From Pseudomonadota bacterium (GTDB taxonomy: Bacteria; Oederibacteriota; Muellerivitia; Muellerivitales; Muellerivitaceae): DNA of 34,585 bases. Shown here piece after piece: positions 23,942-30,325 of the stretch (the first letter of the stretch is position 1; each line of letters begins with the position of its first letter). The notes beneath the pieces are model-generated. The model ran no database searches and was not told the origin of the DNA. It worked only from the letters and a program-made list of their open reading frames with translations. Position numbers and translations under genes: made by a program. The stretch is from the NCBI GenBank assembly GCA_021324075.1, contig JAJPJW010000026.1, positions 1 to 34,585 of the forward strand, read 5' to 3'.

Positions 23942-24073
23942 ATGACCCGGAAAATGAAAAACTTCTCAGCCCGAATCATCCTGGATTTCGTGGCTTTTTT
24001 AGCCATCTCGGGCGGGTATTGGATCGGCCGGGCCGTCTCCAAGGTCCGCAAAAACCGCGGCGGAATGATTTAA
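23942..24073 (+). CDS. Small single-span membrane protein, 43 aa
   Basis: This short open frame starts at ATG 23942 behind AAGGTAAG and ends at TAA. The product begins MTRKMKNFSARIILDF, has one hydrophobic span (about residues 12-32, including FVAFLAISGGYWIG) and a basic tail (SKVRKNRGG). The layout of a basic start, a helix and a basic end is that of a real small membrane protein. It is transcribed divergently from recA and shares the upstream dyad. A hairpin lies 20 bp after its stop. Family unknown; an internal ATG at 23954 is an alternative start. Confidence 0.5.
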   Translation: MTRKMKNFSARIILDFVAFLAISGGYWIGRAVSKVRKNRGGMI

Positions 24074-24092
24074 CGCGTGGGGTAAATCGACC

Positions 24093-24117
24093 AGCTTGTC
24101 CGGTTTTTCGACAAGCT
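24093..24117. repeat. Hairpin between convergent genes
   Basis: AGCTTGTC and GACAAGCT form an 8-bp stem over a 9-base loop, between the 43-residue gene and the end of the PIG-L deacetylase gene. It lacks a proper T-run on either strand, so it is at best a weak bidirectional terminator. Confidence 0.35.
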
Positions 24118-24118
24118 T

Positions 24119-24871
24119 TCAGATGAAGTCCCGGGGGTCCTTGACCCCCAAATTTTCCTTGGAAAAGAACGGCTCACCTGTCTCGGTGCCGATCATCGCC
24201 CCGAAATAACGGTTCGTGATGTTGATGTGCTCCAGTGCCCGGCTGCCGGGCTTCTTGATGAACTGGCTCGCATAGCAGCGTACCGACGCCAATTTGCGTT
24301 CGTGGTGGGCGGAGGTATCCACAATAAAGGAAGGCTGCACGTTGGGCCGCAGGTGCGAGCAGAGGTGGTAGTAAAGCTTGGGTGGGTACCAGGGTTCGCC
24401 CTTCATGGTGGTCTTGACCAGCTTGGCCCAAAACCTGGCGGCTTGCACCAGCTCGCTGGCGCCCCAATGATCGGGATGGGCATCCACCCAGTAGGGGGCG
24501 AAAACGATGGCGGGCTTGTACCGGCGCATCACCTCGGCCACCTTGCGCCGGGCAGGCAGGCTGTCCACCAGTTCGCGGTTTTTCAGGGGCAGGATCAGGT
24601 AATCATCCAGCCGCAGGACCCGGGCCGCGGCCGCGGCTTCCTTCAGGCGGAGCTTGTGGTTCCCGTAAGGGGTGGGTTCCCCATCGGTCAAATGGCAGAC
24701 CACCACCTTGGCGCCCTGGGCTTTTAAGGAAAGGAGGGTTCCTCCCATGGCGATTTCCACGTCGTCCGGATGGGCCCCGAAGGCCAACACGTCCACCAGG
24801 GACCCCTTCTTCGTTGTTCCACCGGAAGCGACGGTCTCAAAGGTTTGGATTTTCTTTTTCGTTTCTTTCAT
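24119..24871 (-). CDS. PIG-L/LmbE-family N-deacetylase
   Basis: This 250-residue zinc-dependent deacetylase removes acetyl groups from GlcNAc-type conjugates. The zinc motif AHPDD is at residues 33-37 within LAFGAHPDDVEIAMGGTL. The family segments CHLTDGEPTPYG, RLKEAAAAARVL and DAHPDHWGAS follow, with SFIVDTS near residue 185. BshB1 (bacillithiol synthesis) is the nearest named group, but no bshA or bshC is present and I cannot fix the substrate. The first 25 residues are polar, lysine-rich and probably a non-conserved extension. It lies 27 bp downstream of the cold-shock gene's terminator. Confidence 0.88.
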   Translation of the reverse strand: MKETKKKIQTFETVASGGTTKKGSLVDVLAFGAHPDDVEIAMGGTLLSLKAQGAKVVVCHLTDGEPTPYGNHKLRLKEAAAAARVLRLDDYLILPLKNRELVDSLPARRKVAEVMRRYKPAIVFAPYWVDAHPDHWGASELVQAARFWAKLVKTTMKGEPWYPPKLYYHLCSHLRPNVQPSFIVDTSAHHERKLASVRCYASQFIKKPGSRALEHINITNRYFGAMIGTETGEPFFSKENLGVKDPRDFI

Positions 24872-24892
24872 GGCCGGCCTTCAAGGTTAAAC

Positions 24893-24924
24893 AAAAAAGG
24901 CCCCGGCTATAGGCCGGGGCCTTG
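24893..24924 (-). terminator. Intrinsic terminator after the cold-shock gene
   Basis: The minus strand has an 11-bp perfect stem, AAGGCCCCGGC with GCCGGGGCCTT, over a 5-base loop, followed by TTTTGTTT. It lies 14 bp after the cold-shock stop codon. Confidence 0.93.
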
Positions 24925-24938
24925 GAATAGGTGTCGTT

Positions 24939-25145
24939 TTAGGCTCCCGTCTTGGTGACGTTCGCCGCCTGCTTGCCCTTCGCCCCCTGCACGATCTCAA
25001 AATTCACTTCCTGTCCGGCCGTCAGGGTCTTGAACCCGTCGCCCTGGATGGCCGAGAAATGCACGAACACGTCTTCCCCGCCGTCCTGTTCGATGAACCC
25101 GTAACCCTTCCCAGCGTTAAACCACTTCACGCGCCCCGTTGGCAT
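24939..25145 (-). CDS. Cold-shock protein (CspA family)
   Basis: This 68-residue single cold-shock domain binds single-stranded nucleic acid and melts RNA structure. RNP1 (KGYGFIEQD, residues 13-21) and RNP2 (VFVHFSAI, 26-33) are intact, with [11 protein letters not shown] at the start. The family length is normal. ATG 25145 lies behind GGAAGGG. A promoter about 150 bp upstream would give a long leader, as in cold-induced csp genes. The strong terminator makes it monocistronic. Confidence 0.96.
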   Translation of the reverse strand: MPTGRVKWFNAGKGYGFIEQDGGEDVFVHFSAIQGDGFKTLTAGQEVNFEIVQGAKGKQAANVTKTGA

Positions 25146-25430
25146 CTTTCCGACCCTTCCTTTTCTGCATCGGTGCTCCCCTGCCCGCCCAAGTGGATCC
25201 CTTCGTCGCGTTCCTGATACAGGGATGCCGGCTTAAGATGCCCCTGGCGGACAAGTCCATCGCTACTGATGCTTTCAACGATGGCATCTCAAGTGTAATG
25301 GAAAAAACCTTTTATTTGCAATGGCTTTCGCCCCTTTGCCAGGCGGGTTTACGGTTTTGTCGATTTCTGGGTTTTGTCGAAGACCAACCTACCGACCTTG
25401 TCGGTGCGGCCCCACCGCCGAAACCGGTCC
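25146..25430 (-). other. Long leader and promoter region of the cold-shock gene
   Basis: This 285-bp gap holds the csp promoter and about 140 bases of leader. Within the leader, AGATGCC (25236-25242) can pair with GGCATCT (25283-25289), and CCATCG (25257-25262) with CGATGG (25279-25284). The two right-hand arms overlap, so the pairings exclude each other. I see no small gene here. Confidence 0.5.
25292..25321 (-). promoter_or_regulatory. Candidate promoter of the cold-shock gene
   Basis: On the minus strand TTGCAA (25316-25321) and TACACT (25292-25297) are spaced by 18 bases. Transcription would start near 25285 and give a leader of about 140 bases. Confidence 0.45.
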
Positions 25431-26639
25431 TCATTCGCAAAGCTTTAACTTTTTCAATTTGGCGGCCACGTCGTCTTCCGGCCGTCCCTCGCAAAGGGAT
25501 TTAGCCGTCTCCTTGGCTTCCGTCCTTCGACCTTGTTGCAGCAGAATCTCGGCCAGGTCCAATTGCAGGTCCGTCTTGAAACTTTTCCCATAAAAAAGGT
25601 CGAGGATCTCCCCCTCGCCCAGGGCCTTCCGCAATGCCCTTTCGCCCCCGGCCAGGTTGCCGGCCTGCCAATAGGCCACGGCCCTGCAAAATAGGACGTG
25701 GGGATCGTTGGGATATTGCTCCACCAGGGCTTTTGACTGGGCGACCGCCTTGGCAAAGGGCTTCGGCAAGCTGTCGGGAGGCGCCATTTGGGCCGCCAAA
25801 TCGCGGTTATGGCCGTAGGCGTAGGCCGGCACGGCGGCCGACCAAAGGAAAATGAAAATTCCGGAAAAGGCGGCCAACTTCCCTATCGACTCCCAAAGGG
25901 GCAGGGGTTCCTGCTTGTTCCAGGTTCCGGACAACAACCCCGCCAATACAACCCCGCAGACGGCCCCGCCCAAATGGGCGCTCAGGTCTACGTGCTTTCC
26001 GGCGGAGAAAACCTGCGGGAAAAGGGACATGACGAAACCCGGTCCGATTCCACGCAGGATACGGCTTCGGTATATCCCGCTCGGCAATTTAAAAGCCACC
26101 ACCAAGGCCGCCCCCATCAGTCCCATGATGGCCCCCGAGGCCCCCACTGATACCGAGTGCGGATCCCCCAAAAAACCGGAAGCCAGGCTTCCGCAAAAGC
26201 CGCACAGGAAATAAAGGCTGAAGAACCAGGCCCCGCCCACCATCCGCTCCAAGACCCTCCCGGTCAGGTAGAGGGCGATCATGTTGTAGAGCAGGTGCGT
26301 ATCGTCCGCATGCAGTAGGGTCGAGCTGAAAAGACGGGTCCAACCGCCTGGCAAGGCCAGGAGCTCGCGGTTCAAGGCGCCGAAAAAGATCAGGGAACGC
26401 AAACTGGGGGCAAAGTCATGTCCGAGTTTTCCGAAAGCAAAGACGGCCTCGGCCACAAAGATTCCCGTCATACCGGTAATCAGGGTCCAGGTGCAGTAAA
26501 GGGGCGTGGGTTTTGCCGCCGGCGGGGGATTCAGGGGCGCCTCGATCGGGATGGCCGAAGCAGGGGAGGCGGCTGTTTCGACAGGGGCCAGGTCCTCCCG
26601 GCGGGACAACGCCGATAGCGGAAACCACATCTTGTTCAT
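25431..26639 (-). CDS. Rhomboid-family intramembrane serine protease with C-terminal TPR-like tail
   Basis: This 402-residue protein has about six to seven spans. The rhomboid dyad is present: serine in GASGAIMG and histidine in VDLSAHLGG. The FSSTLLHADDTHLLYNM segment and the GRVLER loop are typical of rhomboids, which cut membrane proteins within the bilayer. The first 45 residues are proline/alanine-rich and cytoplasmic. After the last span (near residue 285) comes about 110 residues of helical repeats (SKALVEQYPNDPHVLFCRAVAYWQAGN in outline), TPR-like, possibly for substrate or partner binding. ATG 26639 is chosen over TTG 26645. It lies 13 bp after a putative small gene. Confidence 0.88.
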   Translation of the reverse strand: MNKMWFPLSALSRREDLAPVETAASPASAIPIEAPLNPPPAAKPTPLYCTWTLITGMTGIFVAEAVFAFGKLGHDFAPSLRSLIFFGALNRELLALPGGWTRLFSSTLLHADDTHLLYNMIALYLTGRVLERMVGGAWFFSLYFLCGFCGSLASGFLGDPHSVSVGASGAIMGLMGAALVVAFKLPSGIYRSRILRGIGPGFVMSLFPQVFSAGKHVDLSAHLGGAVCGVVLAGLLSGTWNKQEPLPLWESIGKLAAFSGIFIFLWSAAVPAYAYGHNRDLAAQMAPPDSLPKPFAKAVAQSKALVEQYPNDPHVLFCRAVAYWQAGNLAGGERALRKALGEGEILDLFYGKSFKTDLQLDLAEILLQQGRRTEAKETAKSLCEGRPEDDVAAKLKKLKLCE

Positions 26640-26652
26640 AGCCAAGGTCCGA

Positions 26653-26874
26653 TCAAAAGCGTCGATATTCGGGCGGTATTATACCAGCCACAGACGGGCC
26701 GCCTGTTTCCTCGAGGGGTAAAAGCCCCATTTTTGAAGTTAACCCCAGGCTGTCTTTAAACCACAAGGCCAGCAACGCCGCCTCAAAACGTTCCATAGGA
26801 CAGTCCCACAACGAAACCGGTCTGTGCAAGGCGCGGTGGTTTTGTTCGCAAAGAAAGACCGGTGAATTCTGCAC
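26653..26874 (-). CDS. Putative small protein, 73 aa
   Basis: This frame starts at GTG 26874 with GGGG four bases upstream (within GGAAAGGGG) and stops 13 bp before the rhomboid gene on the same strand. The product has a plausible mixed composition, a tryptophan/cysteine-containing segment (RPVSLWDCPMERFEAALLAL) and no membrane span. I recognise no family. Its codon use is less GC-rich at third positions than its neighbours, so it may be chance. An IR, ATCCCC/GGGGAT, overlaps its ribosome-binding site. If it is not a gene, 26640-26979 is a 340-bp gap between divergent genes. Confidence 0.4.
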   Translation of the reverse strand: MQNSPVFLCEQNHRALHRPVSLWDCPMERFEAALLALWFKDSLGLTSKMGLLPLEETGGPSVAGIIPPEYRRF

Positions 26875-26979
26875 TGATCCCCTTTCCTTTTTGGGGATTC
26901 CGGGAGCAGGATTAATTCAAGACTCCCAACGCTAATTTTTGGGGCAACCTTGAAAAAAAGAAATAGAAGAAAGGGTACC

Positions 26980-27474
26980 ATGCCAACCGTTCAACGACCG
27001 CTTCCCGCTTCCGAAACCAGGGCCGTGGAAATTCTACTCGTGGAGGATAACCCGGGCGACGCAAGGCTCATGCAGGAAACCTTCAACCGTTCCAAGTTCG
27101 TGGTGAACTTGAACATCGTCCCCGACGGCGACGCGGCGATGGATTACCTGAGCCGCAAGAACCCCTACCATTCCGCCCCCAGGCCGGACTTCATCCTGCT
27201 GGACCTCAACCTGCCCCGGAAAAACGGGCACGAAGTCGTGGCAATGATCAAATCCTCCCGCCGCCTGAGCGGCATCCCCACCCTGATCCTGACCGGCTCG
27301 GCCCGGGACGAGGACCGGTGGCAGGCCGCCCAAAAGCGGGTCAGCGCCTATCTGGTCAAACCCGCCGAACTGCGGCACTTCGACCTGTTTTTGAACTACA
27401 TAGAGGAACATTGGATGAAGGAACTTCGGCTGGACCTTCCGCCCGGGGCAGGTCCGCCCAAGGAGGGTTTATGA
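26980..27474 (+). CDS. Single-domain response regulator (Rcp1-like)
   Basis: This 164-residue CheY-like receiver has no output domain. The phosphorylation site is complete: Glu22-Asp23 in VEDNPGDARL, Asp75 in FILLDLNLP, Thr105 in LILTGSA and Lys127 in YLVKPAE. The VEDNPGDARL opening and the long beta3-alpha3 insert (SRKNPYHSAPRPD) are typical of the Rcp1 group, partners of phytochrome-like or hybrid histidine kinases. ATG 26980 lies behind AAGGG. Its stop overlaps the start of a second, similar regulator. No histidine kinase is in the window. Confidence 0.93.
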   Translation: MPTVQRPLPASETRAVEILLVEDNPGDARLMQETFNRSKFVVNLNIVPDGDAAMDYLSRKNPYHSAPRPDFILLDLNLPRKNGHEVVAMIKSSRRLSGIPTLILTGSARDEDRWQAAQKRVSAYLVKPAELRHFDLFLNYIEEHWMKELRLDLPPGAGPPKEGL

Positions 27475-27947
27475 AAAACGAAATGGCTGTCGCCAGGCAA
27501 TATGAGGTCCTGCTCGTGGAGGACAATCCCGCGGATGCGAAGCTGATCCAGGACGCCTTGCAAGGCTCCCAGCATCCGGTCCACGTCACGGTGGCGCGGA
27601 CGGCCGAATCAGCCTTGGATTTTCTCCGGAAGCGGGACCCCCACAGCGCCCTCCCCCCCTTCAATTTCATCCTGCTTGACCTGGGTCTTCCCGGCAGGAA
27701 CGGGTGGGAGTTCCTCTCAACGCTCAAAGGGGACCCATTCCTGAAGAACATCCCGGTCCTGATCCTGACCGGCTCACAGGACCAGCACGACTTGATGCGG
27801 GCCCAGTTTTCCATGGCGGACGATTTTTTAAACAAGCCCTTCGACCTCGCCCATTTAGGGGCCCTGGTCGGTTATTTGGAGGAAAACTGGTTCAAAAAGA
27901 AGGAACAGCCGCCGCTGTCGGCTAATCGTCCATTCCCTTCCCCTTGA
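27471..27947 (+). CDS. Second single-domain response regulator (Rcp1-like)
   Basis: This 158-residue receiver is a paralogue of the upstream gene. It has Glu17-Asp18 in VEDNPADAKL, phospho-acceptor Asp70 in FILLDLGLP, Thr100 in LILTGSQ and Lys122 in FLNKPFDL, and no output domain. ATG 27471 overlaps the first regulator's stop (ATGA) and has AAGGAGGG just upstream, giving coupled but strong translation. Its last 26 bases overlap the convergent YdeI-family gene. The pair probably arose by tandem duplication and serves a kinase encoded elsewhere. Confidence 0.93.
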   Translation: MKNEMAVARQYEVLLVEDNPADAKLIQDALQGSQHPVHVTVARTAESALDFLRKRDPHSALPPFNFILLDLGLPGRNGWEFLSTLKGDPFLKNIPVLILTGSQDQHDLMRAQFSMADDFLNKPFDLAHLGALVGYLEENWFKKKEQPPLSANRPFPSP

Positions 27948-28518
27948 GGATCTGGGGCAGCCATTTCTCGATCCTCGATTCCCGCGTTACGGATTGCTTG
28001 GCCCCGGAAAAGAAGAAGAGATATGCCCTTTGCCGCCCCGGCGTCAGGGCCTCAAAGGCCTTTTTCAAGGCGGGGTTCTTGTCCAGCCTCTTTTGGAATT
28101 CCTCCGGAACCTCGAAATCGGCGGTGGTCTTCAGCTTCACTTTCAACCCGGCCTTTTCCACCCCGACGGCTTCCCGGATATAGGCCTTCAAAACGGGAGC
28201 CAGTTTGGTTATTTCTTTCACGTTGGTAAACCGCACTTGGCGGGGCCCTTGCACGTTTTTCGTTTGCTGGATGAGGATGCCCTTGGGGTCCTTCAACAAG
28301 GCGCCTTTAAAGAACAAATAAGCGCAGTATTCCTTGAACCCATGGATCAAAACGATGTTGTTCCCCTCATGGGTATAACAGGCCTGGTACCACTTCACGT
28401 CCTCGGTCAGCCCACAGTCCAGGGCAATCCCCCGCAATTTCCCGAATTCTTCCCGCCATTGTTTGGCTTCCCGGAAGAGGGCGTCCACCCCCGGGTTCAT
28501 TTGATGGTTCTTTTTCAT
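27922..28518 (-). CDS. YdeI/OmpD-associated family protein (YdhG-type DUF1801)
   Basis: This 198-residue protein is a close match to a well-conserved family. It has an N-terminal DUF1801 domain (KQWREEFGKLRGIALDCGLTEDVKWY in outline), the signature NNIVLIHGFKEYCAYLFFKGALLKDP, and a C-terminal module with ALTPGRQRAYLFFFSGAKQS. Relatives have been linked to bacteriocin or iron-related stress, but the biochemical role is unclear. I chose ATG 28518 with GGAAAG just upstream; it overlaps the stop of a small zinc-ribbon gene as ATGA. Its 3' end overlaps the convergent response regulator by 26 bases. Confidence 0.9.
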   Translation of the reverse strand: MKKNHQMNPGVDALFREAKQWREEFGKLRGIALDCGLTEDVKWYQACYTHEGNNIVLIHGFKEYCAYLFFKGALLKDPKGILIQQTKNVQGPRQVRFTNVKEITKLAPVLKAYIREAVGVEKAGLKVKLKTTADFEVPEEFQKRLDKNPALKKAFEALTPGRQRAYLFFFSGAKQSVTRESRIEKWLPQILKGKGMDD

Positions 28519-28670
28519 TCGTCTTTCCATTCCTTTCGGCGGCGGTCTCCCGCCTTTTCCTTACCGCCCATCATGCGGGCCCCACCGCATTGGGGGCAGA
28601 TGAATTTGCGCTTTTTATGCGCCGAGTGGGGCATCTCCCGCATCTTCACCTTGCATTTTCGGCAGAACAA
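28515..28670 (-). CDS. Small zinc-ribbon protein, 51 aa
   Basis: This short gene starts at TTG 28670 with AGGAGG four bases upstream and ends at a TGA that overlaps the YdeI-family start. The product has two CxxC knuckles, Cys3/Cys6 (FCRKCKV) and Cys25/Cys28 (ICPQCGG), separated by a basic stretch. A very basic tail follows (GGKEKAGDRRRKEWKDE). This is the pattern of a treble-clef or zinc-ribbon protein that binds nucleic acid or partners. The strong ribosome-binding site, paired cysteines and coupling support a real gene. No family name is offered. Confidence 0.72.
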   Translation of the reverse strand: MFCRKCKVKMREMPHSAHKKRKFICPQCGGARMMGGKEKAGDRRRKEWKDE

Positions 28671-28711
28671 AGCGCCTCCTCATCGTGAAAAAGGGTTCTT
28701 CGCGACTTTTC

Positions 28712-29572
28712 TCAGGTTCCCGCCACCAGCAGTTCTTCGGCATTGCTGGGCGGACGCAGGCCGTCCTTGCGGCCGGAAAAGTAAAGCCGGGCCAGTTCGG
28801 CGGCGGGCACATGGTGTACTTCCTTAAAACCGGCTTCCCGGGCCAGGGCCAGCATCTCGTCCGGCATGAAGAAACTAAGGAAGGGTGTGCCGCTGGCTGC
28901 GGCCCCCTTAACCGCCCGCTCCAGGCCGGGGCGCACTTCCGGGTCGGCCATCTCCACCGGCAGCAGGAAGCTCATGGCCAGCGTGGAGCCCTTGGCCATT
29001 TCCGCCACTTGGCGCAGGGTGGCCGTGATGGCTTCCTTCGTCAGGTACATGGAAACGCCGGTAGAAGCTACCACCGCGGGTTTGGTTCCGTCAAACCCGG
29101 CTGAGACGAGGGCGTCCTTCCAGGAGTCGCCTGCTTCAAAATCCACGGGCACGAACTTGAGGCAATCCGGAATGCCGAATCCAAGATCCTCCAAACGCTG
29201 CCGCTTCCAGGCCTGGGGACCCGGCGGATCCACTTCGAACACCTTCAGCCGTGAAGCGACCTCCGGCCGGCGCTGGGCAAAGCTGTCCAACCCAGCCCCC
29301 AAAAGGACATATTGGCCCACTCCCCGGCCTGATTGTTCCACAACCAAGTCCTCAATAAAACGGGCCCGGGCCACGATGGAGGCGCGGAAAGGCGCGGTAA
29401 AAAGGGGGTTCATGTCCGGGCGCGACTGCCAGTCCCCTTCCGGAGCCGCCAGCTTAAGGCCCACTTCATCCTCGATCACATGCGGCGGTGCGTCGGCCAA
29501 GGCATGCAAGGCCCTCCAGAGGGCCACCCGAACCGCCGTGCTATCCGGCGCCAAAGATTGTTTATCTTTCAC
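28712..29572 (-). CDS. SAM-dependent methyltransferase, TIGR00027/leucine carboxyl methyltransferase-like
   Basis: This 286-residue protein fits the LCM/PPM1-like methyltransferase family. The SAM loop is YVLLGAGLDSFAQRRP near residue 88, followed by VFEVDPPGPQAWKRQRL, the acidic residue for the SAM ribose, and VPVDFEAGD. VASTGVSMYLT marks the later core strand. The substrate is unknown; related proteins methylate carboxylates or O-groups of small metabolites. The start is GTG 29572 with GGGAGGG five bases before it. It diverges from the secreted-protein gene and precedes the zinc-ribbon gene by 41 bp. Confidence 0.88.
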   Translation of the reverse strand: MKDKQSLAPDSTAVRVALWRALHALADAPPHVIEDEVGLKLAAPEGDWQSRPDMNPLFTAPFRASIVARARFIEDLVVEQSGRGVGQYVLLGAGLDSFAQRRPEVASRLKVFEVDPPGPQAWKRQRLEDLGFGIPDCLKFVPVDFEAGDSWKDALVSAGFDGTKPAVVASTGVSMYLTKEAITATLRQVAEMAKGSTLAMSFLLPVEMADPEVRPGLERAVKGAAASGTPFLSFFMPDEMLALAREAGFKEVHHVPAAELARLYFSGRKDGLRPPSNAEELLVAGT

Positions 29573-29627
29573 AAAAACCCTCCCAAATCGAACCCTGGAT
29601 TTAACCGGCGCTTAACAGGTAGAAGCG

Positions 29628-29633
29628 TATAAT
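29628..29633 (+). promoter_or_regulatory. Candidate -10 box of the PsbP-like gene
   Basis: An exact TATAAT lies 61 bp upstream of the GTG start. The expected -35 position (about 29604-29610) is GC-rich and matches poorly, so activator help or chance must be considered. Confidence 0.4.
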
Positions 29634-29694
29634 TCAGGTAAAGCCTCTTTCAATGTCGTCGCAGGATGGGAAATGAATTTTACCGGAGGAGCGC

Positions 29695-30258
29695 GTGAAA
29701 CTAAAATCCATTTGCTGGTTGATGTTTTTCACCATCACATTCTTGCCGGCCGTCACCTCTCCTGTTTGGGCCGACGCCTCCGACGTTCCGTTGACGACCT
29801 ATCAGGCCAAGTCGGGTGCGTTTTCCCTGCCCCTTCCTTCAGGTTGGAGTGTCCAGGAAGACTCGGTCATTGAAGGCTACAAGATCCCCTTGATCGCCTA
29901 TCGCCCTTCCACGGGGGCCGGCGACACCTTCCAGGACAACATGAACGTCACCTTAGAGCCATTGCCCAGCGGCGCGACCGCCTCGGACTACCTGGTGGCC
30001 AGTATCAAGGTCATGGCCAAGTCCCTCACCCACATGAAGGTGTTGAAAACCGGCCCTCTCCAGGGCGGTTTCCCAGGGGCCAGGTACATGATCTATACCC
30101 ACCAAACCGGCTTTCCGGAGAAGTTGCAGGTGGTGGCGTTTTTCTTTACGAGCAACTCCAAGGGATATGTCCTCAGCTGCACTTCTACCGCCGTCCATTT
30201 TGACAAGTTTTTCCCACTTTATTGGAAGGTCGGCAGGGGGTTCGCACCGGGGAAATAA
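29695..30258 (+). CDS. Secreted PsbP/DcrB-like protein
   Basis: This 187-residue protein has a clear signal peptide (KLKSICWLMFFTITFLPAVT, cut near VWADA). The mature part has the alpha/beta/alpha arrangement of the Mog1/PsbP/DcrB fold: FSLPLPSGWSVQED, a NMNVTLEPLPSG strand, the SDYLVASIKVMAKSL helix, a GARYMIYTHQT strand, then VVAFFFTSNSKGYVLSCTS and a final helix. Relatives are periplasmic or lipid-anchored proteins of varied role. The start is GTG 29695 with GGAGGAG upstream. A perfect TATAAT at 29628-29633 is a likely -10, although no good -35 sits at the right distance. Confidence 0.78.
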   Translation: MKLKSICWLMFFTITFLPAVTSPVWADASDVPLTTYQAKSGAFSLPLPSGWSVQEDSVIEGYKIPLIAYRPSTGAGDTFQDNMNVTLEPLPSGATASDYLVASIKVMAKSLTHMKVLKTGPLQGGFPGARYMIYTHQTGFPEKLQVVAFFFTSNSKGYVLSCTSTAVHFDKFFPLYWKVGRGFAPGK

Positions 30259-30325
30259 AGGCCTTACCGGCGATACATGGGGACAATCCTCCACAGCCTA
30301 TAAAACATCCTAAGACCCGGTTTTC

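Noticed and set aside
24093-24117. Strong bidirectional terminator after the PIG-L gene
   Set aside because: The stem is short and no T-run follows, so it is listed only as a hairpin.
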